NCBI GenBank assembly: GCA_964609495.1 | Contig: CAZSTA010000192.1 | Coordinates: 1 to 6,891 of the forward strand | Source of the DNA: CAZSTA01 sp964609495 [NCBI: uncultured bacterium] | GTDB taxonomy: Bacteria > CAZSTA01 | Direction of reading: 5' to 3' | DNA: 6,891 nucleotides | Shown: piece after piece, positions 1 through 6,060 of the stretch | Position numbering within the stretch: the stretch's first letter is position 1 | Layout: each line of letters starts with the position of its first letter | Position numbers and translations under genes: made by a program | The notes under the pieces: generated by a model | What the model was told of the DNA's origin: nothing | Databases searched by the model: none | What the model saw: only the letters and a program-made list of their open reading frames with translations

Positions 1-1
1 C

Positions 2-1255
2 TTATTGCTCGGTTGGGTAACTATCCCAATGGCTAACGCCGAAAAGATGACCCTGTCGTTAATAGATTGGCATCAGCCTAGGATGAACCTTTATGAGGAG
101 AGGGTTAAGGAATACGAGCAGGTTAATCCCGATGTAAAATTCGAGCCAACTATTATCCCTTGGGAATCATTCTGGGAAAAAGCCTTAGCTGGGGCAGCCG
201 CGGGGAAGCCGGTGGGCGATGTGATGCAATTTCATAACGCCAAGACAAGTATATTCATGGGGTTACTAGAACCCTATCCTGAGGATCTCTTCCCTCTGGA
301 TAAGATGCGGGAGGAATTCTTCACCTTTGATCAAGCCTATGTCTTCGATGGTGAATTCTACTTCTATCCCGGTGGAATAATGAGCTCTCTTCTCTTCTAC
401 AACAAGAAGATGTGGGATGAGTCGGGGATAGCGGAGTTTCCGAAGACTTGGGAGGATCTAAGGGCAACTGCTAAGAAGCTGACGAAATATAGCGAGACAG
501 GTGAGATCGATATCGCTGGTTTGGCTTTCAATGGCTATGGTGGCTTGCTCTGGGACGACTTAAATTATCAAGTGGGTGGTTGGCACTATAATGAAGGTGG
601 AACTGGAGTCGAGTGGGATACCGAGGCTGGACGAAAAGCTGTAACCTTCATTTGGGAGTTGATGTTTAAGGATAAGGTTAATTCCCCAGGCTTTTTGGGC
701 TGGATGGAGGCTTTCGGCACGGAGAAATCAGCTATGGTATATGGCTGGACTTGGTTCCGAGGCTGGATGGATGTCACCTATCCAGATGTTGAGTATATAG
801 TCTCGGTTCTTCCCACTCCCGATGGGGATATGTGCCCCGCCGTAGCTAGGAATAACTATGAGTGTGAGCTAGCTATTCCTAAGGCTACTCCTGAGGATAA
901 GAAGAAGGAGGGCTTCAAGTTCATCAAGTGGCTATTCGATGACGATCAACTCTTCATCGATATGAATATAGCTCTAGCTAGAGTTCCTGGTAGATTGAGT
1001 CTGTGGGATGATCCTCAGATAACAGGGGATAAGGTAGTGGGAGTTCTGGCTAAGCAAATTCCTTATACTGTCTTCCCTGGTGAGTGGCCAGATAGAGGAG
1101 GAGCAGATCCTCTGACGCGAATGGAGGATGCCATCAGAAACGAGATGGATCCTCTTGAGGCTTTGAAGATGGCTGAGGAAGATGCCAATATGGCTTTGGC
1201 GGATAAGCCGGTGGATTGGGTAGTGGAAAGAGAATATAGTCCACCTTGTGAGTAA
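2..1255 (+). CDS. ABC transporter sugar-type substrate-binding protein, copy 1 (5' end cut by window)
   Basis: This is an extracellular solute-binding protein of family 1 (UgpB/MalE-like), which captures a carbohydrate-type ligand in the periplasm and delivers it to a CUT1 permease. The frame is already open at the window edge. By alignment with the second copy, about 16 codons are missing, so the TTG at 5 is an internal Leu codon and not the start. The visible part begins inside the signal peptide, with cleavage expected after ANA (codons at 32-40). Family hallmarks are YNKKMWDESGI followed by the PKTWEDL segment (about residues 133-151, counting the codon at 5 as 1), GTEKSAMVYGW near 238-248, and the late ARVPGR segment. 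It is about 89% identical in protein to copy 2; residues 235-344 are identical, while the N-terminal half carries most changes. Three cysteines (277, 287, 415) are shared. The class is certain; the ligand cannot be read from the sequence. Confidence 0.95.
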   Translation, partial: LLLGWVTIPMANAEKMTLSLIDWHQPRMNLYEERVKEYEQVNPDVKFEPTIIPWESFWEKALAGAAAGKPVGDVMQFHNAKTSIFMGLLEPYPEDLFPLDKMREEFFTFDQAYVFDGEFYFYPGGIMSSLLFYNKKMWDESGIAEFPKTWEDLRATAKKLTKYSETGEIDIAGLAFNGYGGLLWDDLNYQVGGWHYNEGGTGVEWDTEAGRKAVTFIWELMFKDKVNSPGFLGWMEAFGTEKSAMVYGWTWFRGWMDVTYPDVEYIVSVLPTPDGDMCPAVARNNYECELAIPKATPEDKKKEGFKFIKWLFDDDQLFIDMNIALARVPGRLSLWDDPQITGDKVVGVLAKQIPYTVFPGEWPDRGGADPLTRMEDAIRNEMDPLEALKMAEEDANMALADKPVDWVVEREYSPPCE

Positions 1256-1266
1256 GCCGAGATTGG

Positions 1267-1299
1267 ATGCTGTCAGCTCTCGGGGCTGACAGCATTTTT
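1267..1299 (+). terminator. Rho-independent terminator of SBP copy 1
   Basis: A perfect 11-bp stem (1267-1277 with 1285-1295) closes a 7-base loop, TCTCGGG, and runs straight into five T residues (1295-1299). It begins 11 bases after the TAA stop. It should end the copy 1 transcript, making copy 2 dependent on its own promoter. Its core is the exact reverse complement of the hairpin behind copy 2. Confidence 0.9.
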
Positions 1300-1303
1300 A
1301 ATA

Positions 1304-1328
1304 AGAAGCGAGATAAATTAGTAAGGTA
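1304..1328 (+). repeat. Probable decayed copy of the permease ribosome-binding site and start region
   Basis: This stretch aligns with 2906-2928, the ribosome-binding site and first codons of permease 1: 19 of 23 columns match, with a 2-base insertion. AGGAG has become AGAAG and the ATG has become ATT. It lies in the same relative place, just behind the SBP terminator. The simplest reading is that the duplicated unit included the SBP gene, its hairpin and the beginning of the permease gene, and that this end then decayed. The match is short, so chance cannot be fully excluded. Confidence 0.5.
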
Positions 1329-1364
1329 TCAGATCCTCAATATTTATACATTTTGCAACTTCCC

Positions 1365-1393
1365 TTGACAATCAGACTAATTTGAAGTATAAT
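1365..1393 (+). promoter_or_regulatory. Consensus sigma-70 promoter for SBP copy 2 and the transporter operon
   Basis: TTGACA (1365-1370) and TATAAT (1388-1393) are both perfect matches to the vegetative consensus with the ideal 17-base spacing. Transcription should start near 1400, leaving a leader of about 147 bases before the TTG start of copy 2. No equally good promoter is visible before the permease genes or the UroD-like gene, so this one probably drives all of 1547-5904. A promoter this strong usually needs control at another level; the structured leader is a candidate. Confidence 0.88.
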
Positions 1394-1399
1394 TGAAAC

Positions 1400-1531
1400 G
1401 CCCTAACAAAAGAATTACTTATGATAAGTGTCAGCTTGGGAAAGCACTATTTGAGAGGATAAGGAGGTGATATTATAGAGTAATAGATAAATTTATTTTA
1501 TCCTGTAATGTCTGATAAACACCTATAAATT
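1400..1531 (+). promoter_or_regulatory. Long structured 5' leader with an orphan Shine-Dalgarno sequence
   Basis: The leader carries TAAGGAGGTGAT at 1460-1471, an almost full-length complement of the usual 16S rRNA 3' end, yet no ATG, GTG or TTG follows at a usable distance. A 13-codon frame, MISVSLGKHYLRG (1421-1462), ends with a TAA that forms the first bases of that sequence; it has no convincing ribosome-binding site itself. Several pairings compete: GATAAA (1486-1491) with TTTATC (1497-1502); the same TTTATC with GATAAA (1514-1519); AGGATAA (1456-1462) with TTATCCT (1498-1504); and AGGTG (1464-1468) with CACCT (1520-1524). I do not recognise a known riboswitch class. The stems are A/T-rich, so a regulatory role is only a suggestion. 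Confidence 0.4.
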
Positions 1532-1549
1532 AAGGAGGGTAAAAAATTG
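1532..1549 (+). promoter_or_regulatory. Ribosome-binding site fixing the TTG start of SBP copy 2
   Basis: AAGGAGG (1532-1538) sits 8 bases before TTG (1547-1549). The next in-frame ATG comes only after the signal peptide, so this strong site together with the need for an export signal settles the TTG start. Confidence 0.85.
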
Positions 1550-2845
1550 AAAGGTAAAGTTATAATCTTATCAACGCTCTTTGTAGCAGCCTTATTGTTC
1601 AGTTGGGTAACTATTCCCACAGCTAATGCTGAGAAGATGACTCTGTCGTTAGTAGATTGGCATGAGCCTCGAATGATCCTTTATGAGAAGAAGACTAAGG
1701 AATACGAACAGGTTAATCCCGAGGTGAAAATCGAGACAACCATTATCCCTTGGAGTGAGTTCTGGCAAAAAGCCTTAGCTGGGGCAGCCGCCGGGCAAGT
1801 GCTGGGTGATGTGATGCAATTCCACAATGCTCAAACCAGCACGTTTATGGGACTTCTGGAGCCATATCCCGAAGATCTCTTCCCTCTGGATGAGATGCGG
1901 GAGGAATTCTTCGCCTTTGATCAAGCCTACGTCTTCGATGGCGAATTCTACTTCTATCCTGGGGGGATAATGTCCCCTCTTATGTTCTACAACAAGAAGA
2001 TGTGGGATGAGTCGGGGATAGCGGAGTTTCCGAAGACTTGGGAGGATCTAAGGGCAACTGCTAAGAAGCTGACGAAATATAGCGAGACAGGCGAGATTGA
2101 TATCGCTGGTTTAGCTTTTAATGGTGCTGCTGGCTTTATCTGGGACGACTTCAATTATCAAATGGGAGGCTGGACATACAGCGAAGAGGGCGGCACTAGG
2201 GTCGAATGGGATACTGAGGAGGGACGAAAAGTTGCAACCTTCATTTGGGAGTTGATGTTCAAGGATAAGGTTAATTCCCCAGGCTTTTTGGACTGGTCGG
2301 AGGCTTTTGGCACGGAGAAATCAGCTATGGTGTATGGCTGGACTTGGTTCCGAGGCTGGATGGATGTCACCTATCCAGATGTTGAGTATATAGTCTCGGT
2401 TCTTCCCACTCCCGATGGGGATATGTGCCCCGCCGTAGCTAGGAATAACTATGAGTGTGAGCTAGCTATTCCTAAGGCTACTCCTGAGGATAAGAAGAAG
2501 GAAGGCTTCAAGTTCATCAAGTGGCTATTCGATGACGATCAGCTCTTCATCGATATGAATATAGCCCTAGCTAGGGTTCCTGGTAGGTTGAGTCTATGGG
2601 ATGATCCTCAGATAACAGGGGATAAAGTATTGGGAGTTCTGGCTAAACAAGTTCCTTATACTGTCTTCCCCGGTGAGTATCCGGCCAGAATAAGTGATCC
2701 TCTGACTCGAATGGAGGATGCTATCAGAAACGAGATGGATCCTCTTGAAGCTTTGAAGATGGCTGAGGAAGATGCCAATATGCTCTTGGCGGATAAGCCG
2801 GTGGATTGGGTAGTGGAAAGACAGTATAGTCCACCTTGTGAGTAA
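1547..2845 (+). CDS. ABC transporter sugar-type substrate-binding protein, copy 2
   Basis: This is a complete 432-residue family 1 solute-binding protein, a normal length for UgpB/MalE-type binders. Translation starts at TTG. Residues 1-28 form a Sec signal peptide: MKGK, a hydrophobic core, then cleavage after ANA. There is no lipobox cysteine, so the mature protein should be free in the periplasm. The YNKKMWDESGI/PKTWEDL segment, GTEKSAMVYGW and the ARVPGR region match the family. Compared with copy 1 there are roughly 45 changes plus small indels, mostly in the first 250 residues, including Tyr-Gly to Ala-Ala and Leu-Leu to Phe-Ile in the segment after LAFNG. Changes of this kind could alter the binding cleft. 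It lies 74 bases before permease 1, separated by a hairpin, and is the obvious cognate binder of that transporter. Cysteines 294, 304 and 431 are conserved between the copies. The ligand is unknown. Confidence 0.97.
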   Translation: MKGKVIILSTLFVAALLFSWVTIPTANAEKMTLSLVDWHEPRMILYEKKTKEYEQVNPEVKIETTIIPWSEFWQKALAGAAAGQVLGDVMQFHNAQTSTFMGLLEPYPEDLFPLDEMREEFFAFDQAYVFDGEFYFYPGGIMSPLMFYNKKMWDESGIAEFPKTWEDLRATAKKLTKYSETGEIDIAGLAFNGAAGFIWDDFNYQMGGWTYSEEGGTRVEWDTEEGRKVATFIWELMFKDKVNSPGFLDWSEAFGTEKSAMVYGWTWFRGWMDVTYPDVEYIVSVLPTPDGDMCPAVARNNYECELAIPKATPEDKKKEGFKFIKWLFDDDQLFIDMNIALARVPGRLSLWDDPQITGDKVLGVLAKQVPYTVFPGEYPARISDPLTRMEDAIRNEMDPLEALKMAEEDANMLLADKPVDWVVERQYSPPCE

Positions 2846-2891
2846 GCCGAAATCAGATACTGTCAGCCCCGAGAGCTGACAGTATCTTTTT
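1592..2891 (+). repeat. Tandem duplication, unit 2 (SBP gene plus hairpin)
   Basis: This is the partner of 2-1299, offset by 1590 bases in the first part and 1593 after a one-codon insertion in the Tyr-Ser-Glu-Glu segment. The identical runs lie at 1985-2091 and 2333-2502. Synonymous sites differ in the 5' part but not in these runs, which suggests conversion between copies or selection for divergence at the 5' half. Confidence 0.85.
2855..2891 (+). terminator. Intra-operon hairpin and probable partial terminator between SBP and permease
   Basis: A perfect 13-bp stem (2855-2867 with 2875-2887) closes a 7-base loop, CCCGAGA, and is followed by a T-run (2887-2891). It begins 9 bases after the SBP stop. 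No promoter is visible between it and permease 1, so the permeases must be reached by read-through. Such hairpins behind SBP genes commonly raise binder-to-permease stoichiometry and protect the SBP mRNA 3' end. Its core is the reverse complement of the copy 1 terminator. Confidence 0.85.
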
Positions 2892-2918
2892 CTAAAATTT
2901 ATTTGAGGAGCGAGGTAA

Positions 2919-3824
2919 ATGGAAGGTAGTGTTAAACTCAGACCTAGACGCAAATTCTTTAACGAGACAAACTTGTTGATCTTAGCGGCGATAGTCCCCT
3001 GCATATGCTTCTATATAATCTTCTCTGGAGTACCGATGATTTATGCCCTTTATTTGAGCTTCCATAAATGGTCCTTCACCACTCCTCCCCAATGGGCAGG
3101 AACTGCAAACTTCGTCAAGGTATTTACCGGCGACAAGATATTCTATAAGGCGCTTAAAAACACCCTATACTATGCGGTAGTTACTGTCCCAGTGGGTATG
3201 GTGTTGGCCCTCATGGTAGCTTTGATGGTCAATAGCGTCAAGAGACTCACCGGTGTGATTCGAACGATATACTTCATTCCAGTGGTGACCTCTATGGTAG
3301 CCTGTGCTGTTGTCTGGAGATGGTTATATCAACCCCGCTTTGGGCTATTCAATACGATTCTAAGTATGATGGGGCTTAAGAAACTTATGTGGTTAGATTC
3401 GCCGAGCTTAGCTATGCCCAGCGTTATAGCTATGAGCATCTGGAAGGGATTGGGATTCACCGTTGTGCTCTTCTTAGCTGGACTGCAAGGCATACCTCGA
3501 ACCTTCTATGAGGCGGCTGAAATTGATGGAGCTAGTAGGTTAAAGGTTATACTTTACATCACTATACCATTACTAAGACCTACTATCGCTTTTATATTGA
3601 TAACCGGGATGATCGGTAGTCTCCAGGTGTTCTCCCAGATGTATATTCTAACTCAAGGAGGTCCGCTATACGCTACGACTACCATTGTATATCATCTCTA
3701 TTTACGCGCCTTTGAATTCTTTCAGATGGGTTACGCTTCATCAATAGCTTTCGTTCTCTTCATTATGATCATCACTTTCACCATGTTCCAGTTGAGAATG
3801 GCCCGGACAAAATGGGAGTACTGA
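2919..3824 (+). CDS. ABC sugar-type permease 1 (MalF/UgpA-like)
   Basis: This is a 301-residue inner-membrane subunit of a CUT1 importer, forming the translocation channel with permease 2. The N-terminus is short and basic, and about six hydrophobic membrane spans follow (roughly 18-48, 84-104, 115-135, 164-188, 215-240 and 275-292). The cytoplasmic EAA loop that docks the ATPase is clear at 198-221: EAAEIDGAS, then the Ile-Pro-Leu ending. The QGGPLYATTTIVYHLYLRAF segment (246-265) is also typical of UgpA/MalF-like subunits. Length is normal for UgpA-type proteins, without the extra periplasmic domain of enteric MalF. The start is an ATG with AGGAG at 2906-2910, 8 bases upstream. It follows the SBP gene and its hairpin, and precedes permease 2 by 46 bases. 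The substrate is not predictable. Confidence 0.96.
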   Translation: MEGSVKLRPRRKFFNETNLLILAAIVPCICFYIIFSGVPMIYALYLSFHKWSFTTPPQWAGTANFVKVFTGDKIFYKALKNTLYYAVVTVPVGMVLALMVALMVNSVKRLTGVIRTIYFIPVVTSMVACAVVWRWLYQPRFGLFNTILSMMGLKKLMWLDSPSLAMPSVIAMSIWKGLGFTVVLFLAGLQGIPRTFYEAAEIDGASRLKVILYITIPLLRPTIAFILITGMIGSLQVFSQMYILTQGGPLYATTTIVYHLYLRAFEFFQMGYASSIAFVLFIMIITFTMFQLRMARTKWEY

Positions 3825-3870
3825 TATACCAGTAAGATAAGATCTGTTCTATAATTATAGAGGTGATCCA

Positions 3871-4752
3871 ATGAATAAAGCGATATCAGGAGAAATTCGG
3901 GTAGCAAGAAAGCCTAATATCATCTCAAATATGGTTAAAAGACCCGGGAGTTTCATCAATGGTCTGCTTCTTGCTGTAGGTTCAATAATTATGTTAGCAC
4001 CCTTTGTTTGGATGGTATCTACCTCCTTCAAGCTTCCCGCTGAGGTGATCGCTTATCCTCCGATCTGGATTCCCAGCCAGGTAACGTTAGAGCATTACAA
4101 AAAGGTGTTCATTGAGATGGCTTTCCTTCGCTTTTTCTTCAACAGCGCCTATATCTCAGTAACGGTAACCTGCATCGCTGTATTCACTAGCGCTTTTGTG
4201 GGCTATGTCTTGGCGAAATTCCAGTTTTGGGGGCGTGATGTCATCTTCTTGGCGATCTTATCCACTATGATGATTCCCTTCCCGGTTACGATGATACCTC
4301 TATACTTAATGATGTCCAAATTCGGATGGTTAGATTCTCACTTAGCTCTTATTATACCAGGGCTTTACAGCACCTTTGGGATCTTCCTGATGCGACAATT
4401 TATGCATACTGTTCCTAATGAATTACGGGAGGCCGCGAGGATAGATGGTTGCTCCGAGTTCCGCATCTTCTGGACGATCGTTCTCCCCTTATGCAAACCG
4501 GCTCTAGCAGCTCTAGGCATTTTCACCTTTATGTGGAACTGGGACAGCTTCATCTGGCCCCTAATAGTTCTTCAGAATAAGCTGAGATTTACTCTACCGG
4601 TGGGATTAGCGATGTTTGCCAATCAGTGGTGGACAGATTATGCTCTGGTTATGGCTGGCGCTACGGTAACTGTTACTCCTGTTCTCATCGTATTTTTGAT
4701 CTTACAGAAGAGGTTCATTGAGGGGATAACGCTTACAGGACTCAAAATATAA
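3871..4752 (+). CDS. ABC sugar-type permease 2 (MalG/UgpE-like)
   Basis: This is a 293-residue inner-membrane partner of permease 1. It shows a first span near 29-50, the SFKLPAEVIAYPPIWIP segment (52-68) typical of MalG/UgpE subunits, further spans to the C-terminus, and a clear EAA loop at 187-210 (EAARIDGCSEF, then a Leu-Pro-Leu ending) for coupling to the ATPase. The C-terminal RFIEGITLTGLKI is also characteristic of the family. The ATG is preceded by GAGGTGATC (3860-3868), a strong ribosome-binding site at close spacing. The 46-base gap from permease 1 contains no terminator, so the two are co-transcribed. No ATP-binding subunit follows, although CUT1 systems need one; it must be supplied from elsewhere. 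Confidence 0.96.
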   Translation: MNKAISGEIRVARKPNIISNMVKRPGSFINGLLLAVGSIIMLAPFVWMVSTSFKLPAEVIAYPPIWIPSQVTLEHYKKVFIEMAFLRFFFNSAYISVTVTCIAVFTSAFVGYVLAKFQFWGRDVIFLAILSTMMIPFPVTMIPLYLMMSKFGWLDSHLALIIPGLYSTFGIFLMRQFMHTVPNELREAARIDGCSEFRIFWTIVLPLCKPALAALGIFTFMWNWDSFIWPLIVLQNKLRFTLPVGLAMFANQWWTDYALVMAGATVTVTPVLIVFLILQKRFIEGITLTGLKI

Positions 4753-4842
4753 TTCTCATTACCGTTCTCAAGTAGAAGATTATGTTCTAAGCAGGCAATA
4801 ATGTTTAATATATAAGAAAATATCGGAAAGGGGAGAGATATT

Positions 4843-5904
4843 ATGTCGAAAGAGACTATGACGCCGCGAGAACGTTGGTTTGCTGTGCTTAACCGTGAGA
4901 AGCCAGATCGGGTCCCGATGGACTATTGGGCTACTCCTGAAGCTAACGAGAAACTTATGCGACATCTAGGCTGTGAGAACGAGAGAGCCTTATTTGACCG
5001 TTTACACATCGATAAGGTTATGAGCGTGGGTCCAGTTCCTTATTCGTTGGGCTTTCTGGGAGAGGGTGAAGACATTTTCGGTTGTCGTTACAGAGATGTA
5101 AATTATGGAACAGGTGTGTACTCGGAATGTATCTATAATCCGCTGGCTAAATATGAGACGCTTGAGGAGATCGAGCGGGAATATAAGTGGCCCAGCCTGG
5201 ATGGGCTTGATTATTCTGGGATTCCTGATCAGGTCGTAGGTAAAGAGGATTATCCTATTCAGGGAGGTGGTTCGGAGCCTTTTTTGACCTACAAGAATCT
5301 GCGTGGCCAAGAACAGGCATTTATGGATTTAATACTTAATCCCGAAATTGTGCATTTCTGTCTCGATAAGCTATTTGACCTCGCCTACCAAAATACCCTG
5401 CGGATATATGAGCAGATACCCGGCAAGGTTATGCTCACCTATGTGGCGGAAGATCTTGGGACTCAGGCGGGTCTGATGTACTCACCTGAGCAAATTCACG
5501 AATTTTTGATCCCTCGTATGAAACGTATGATGGATCTTGCTCATGAAACGGGGGCTTTTGTGTTTCATCATAGCGACGGAGCTATTCGGGAGATTGCTCC
5601 TGATATGATCGCTGCTGGCATAGATATCTTGAATCCTATCCAATGGCGTTGCAAAGGTATGGAGCGCGAGGGTCTCAAACGTGATTTCGGTGATAAGGTG
5701 ATCTTTCACGGAGGAGTTGATAACCAATACACCCTGGCATTTGGTTCGGTTGAGGAGGTTCGCCAAGAGGTTAGAGACAATCTTCGTATTCTGGGGGAGG
5801 GTGGTGGTTATATCCTCGCTCCATGCCACAATATCCAGGCGGTCAGTCCAGTGGAGAACATTGTGGCGATGTATGAGGAAGGATACGCCAACGGTTGGAA
5901 TTGA
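4843..5904 (+). CDS. Uroporphyrinogen decarboxylase (UroD)-family protein, not HemE; possible corrinoid-type methyltransferase
   Basis: This 353-residue protein has the UroD (PF01208-type) fold signature: an N-terminal RERWFAVLNREKPDRVP segment (9-25), EDLGTQAG (203-210), FHHSDGAI (241-248), a FHGGVDNQ strand (288-295), and a glycine-rich GEGGGYILAPCHNIQ segment (318-332) before a terminal SPVENIVAMYEE helix. The RQAGR motif near the N-terminus of genuine HemE is absent, so haem synthesis is unlikely. Relatives such as MtaA/MtbA are zinc-dependent methylcobamide:CoM methyltransferases with an HxC plus a later Cys. Here the HxC cysteine position appears to be Asp245 (H243-S-D-G), while Cys328 remains as a possible ligand. 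The start is supported by AAGGGGAG at 4828-4835. The gene lies 90 bases behind permease 2 with no terminator seen between, so it is probably in the same operon. The reaction is unknown; a role with the imported compound is inference from position. Confidence 0.88.
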   Translation: MSKETMTPRERWFAVLNREKPDRVPMDYWATPEANEKLMRHLGCENERALFDRLHIDKVMSVGPVPYSLGFLGEGEDIFGCRYRDVNYGTGVYSECIYNPLAKYETLEEIEREYKWPSLDGLDYSGIPDQVVGKEDYPIQGGGSEPFLTYKNLRGQEQAFMDLILNPEIVHFCLDKLFDLAYQNTLRIYEQIPGKVMLTYVAEDLGTQAGLMYSPEQIHEFLIPRMKRMMDLAHETGAFVFHHSDGAIREIAPDMIAAGIDILNPIQWRCKGMEREGLKRDFGDKVIFHGGVDNQYTLAFGSVEEVRQEVRDNLRILGEGGGYILAPCHNIQAVSPVENIVAMYEEGYANGWN

Positions 5905-5956
5905 TAGCGGATAAGAGACCTAGCTTATTGAAAATAGAGTAAGTTGTTTGATAATA

Positions 5957-5989
5957 AGAGGGGATAGGCTGGCTGATCTATCCTTCTCT
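5957..5989 (+). terminator. Imperfect hairpin behind the UroD-like gene, possible operon end
   Basis: GGATAG (5962-5967) pairs with CTATCC (5978-5983) around a 10-base loop, and the stem extends outward through a G-T pair and, past one bulged T, AGAG with CTCT. No proper T-run follows, so it is a weak rho-independent terminator at best, or an RNA 3'-end stabilising stem. It is the only candidate for the end of the transporter operon. Confidence 0.4.
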
Positions 5990-5992
5990 GTG

Positions 5993-6019
5993 TTGAATTA
6001 TGAAAGATACTGTTATAGT
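5993..6019 (+). promoter_or_regulatory. Possible promoter of the tspO-like gene
   Basis: TTGAAT (5993-5998) and TATAGT (6014-6019) lie 15 bases apart, closer than the ideal 17, so this is only a moderate candidate. It sits between the hairpin at 5957-5989 and the tspO-like gene, where a separate promoter would be expected. The -10 element overlaps a small inverted repeat, ATAGT-AGG-ACTAT (6015-6027), which could be an operator. Confidence 0.3.
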
Positions 6020-6039
6020 AGGACTATTTAGAGAAGGAT

Positions 6040-6060
6040 TTAGAGTTGAAAGGACTCTAA
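6040..6060 (+). repeat. Inverted repeat in the tspO 5' leader
   Basis: TTAGAGT (6040-6046) and ACTCTAA (6054-6060) form a perfect 7-bp stem around the loop TGAAAGG, 31 bases before the ATG and before the ribosome-binding site TAGGGGGA (6076-6083). No T-run follows, so it is not a terminator. It could be a protein-binding site or an RNA stem affecting translation; the sequence does not decide between these. Confidence 0.4.

Larger units (their letters stand above)
2..1299 (+). repeat. Tandem duplication, unit 1 (SBP gene plus terminator)
   Basis: This stretch is homologous to 1592-2891. Identity is uneven: about four-fifths of bases match in the first 390, then perfect runs of 107 bases (395-501) and 170 bases (740-909), with scattered differences afterwards. 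The homology continues through the stop codon (shared GAGTAAGCCGA) into the hairpin. The true unit probably starts before the window. Confidence 0.85.

Noticed and set aside
5-7. TTG at position 5 as the start of SBP copy 1
   Set aside because: It aligns with an internal Leu codon (residue 17) of copy 2, there is no room for a ribosome-binding site, and starting here would remove most of the signal peptide.
586-5829. Reverse-strand open frames (586-777, 2158-2370, 2594-3004, 4365-4553, 4780-4965, 5002-5310, 5482-5829)
   Set aside because: All lie wholly or mostly opposite well-supported genes, none has recognisable family features, and two simply mirror the duplicated SBP sequence.
4843-5904. 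Calling the UroD-family gene hemE
   Set aside because: The RQAGR-type N-terminal motif of true uroporphyrinogen decarboxylases is absent and no other haem-pathway gene is nearby.
5717-5914. Forward frame overlapping the end of the UroD-like gene
   Set aside because: It is a frame-shifted shadow inside a clearly coding region; the UroD-like frame has the family motifs right up to its C-terminus.
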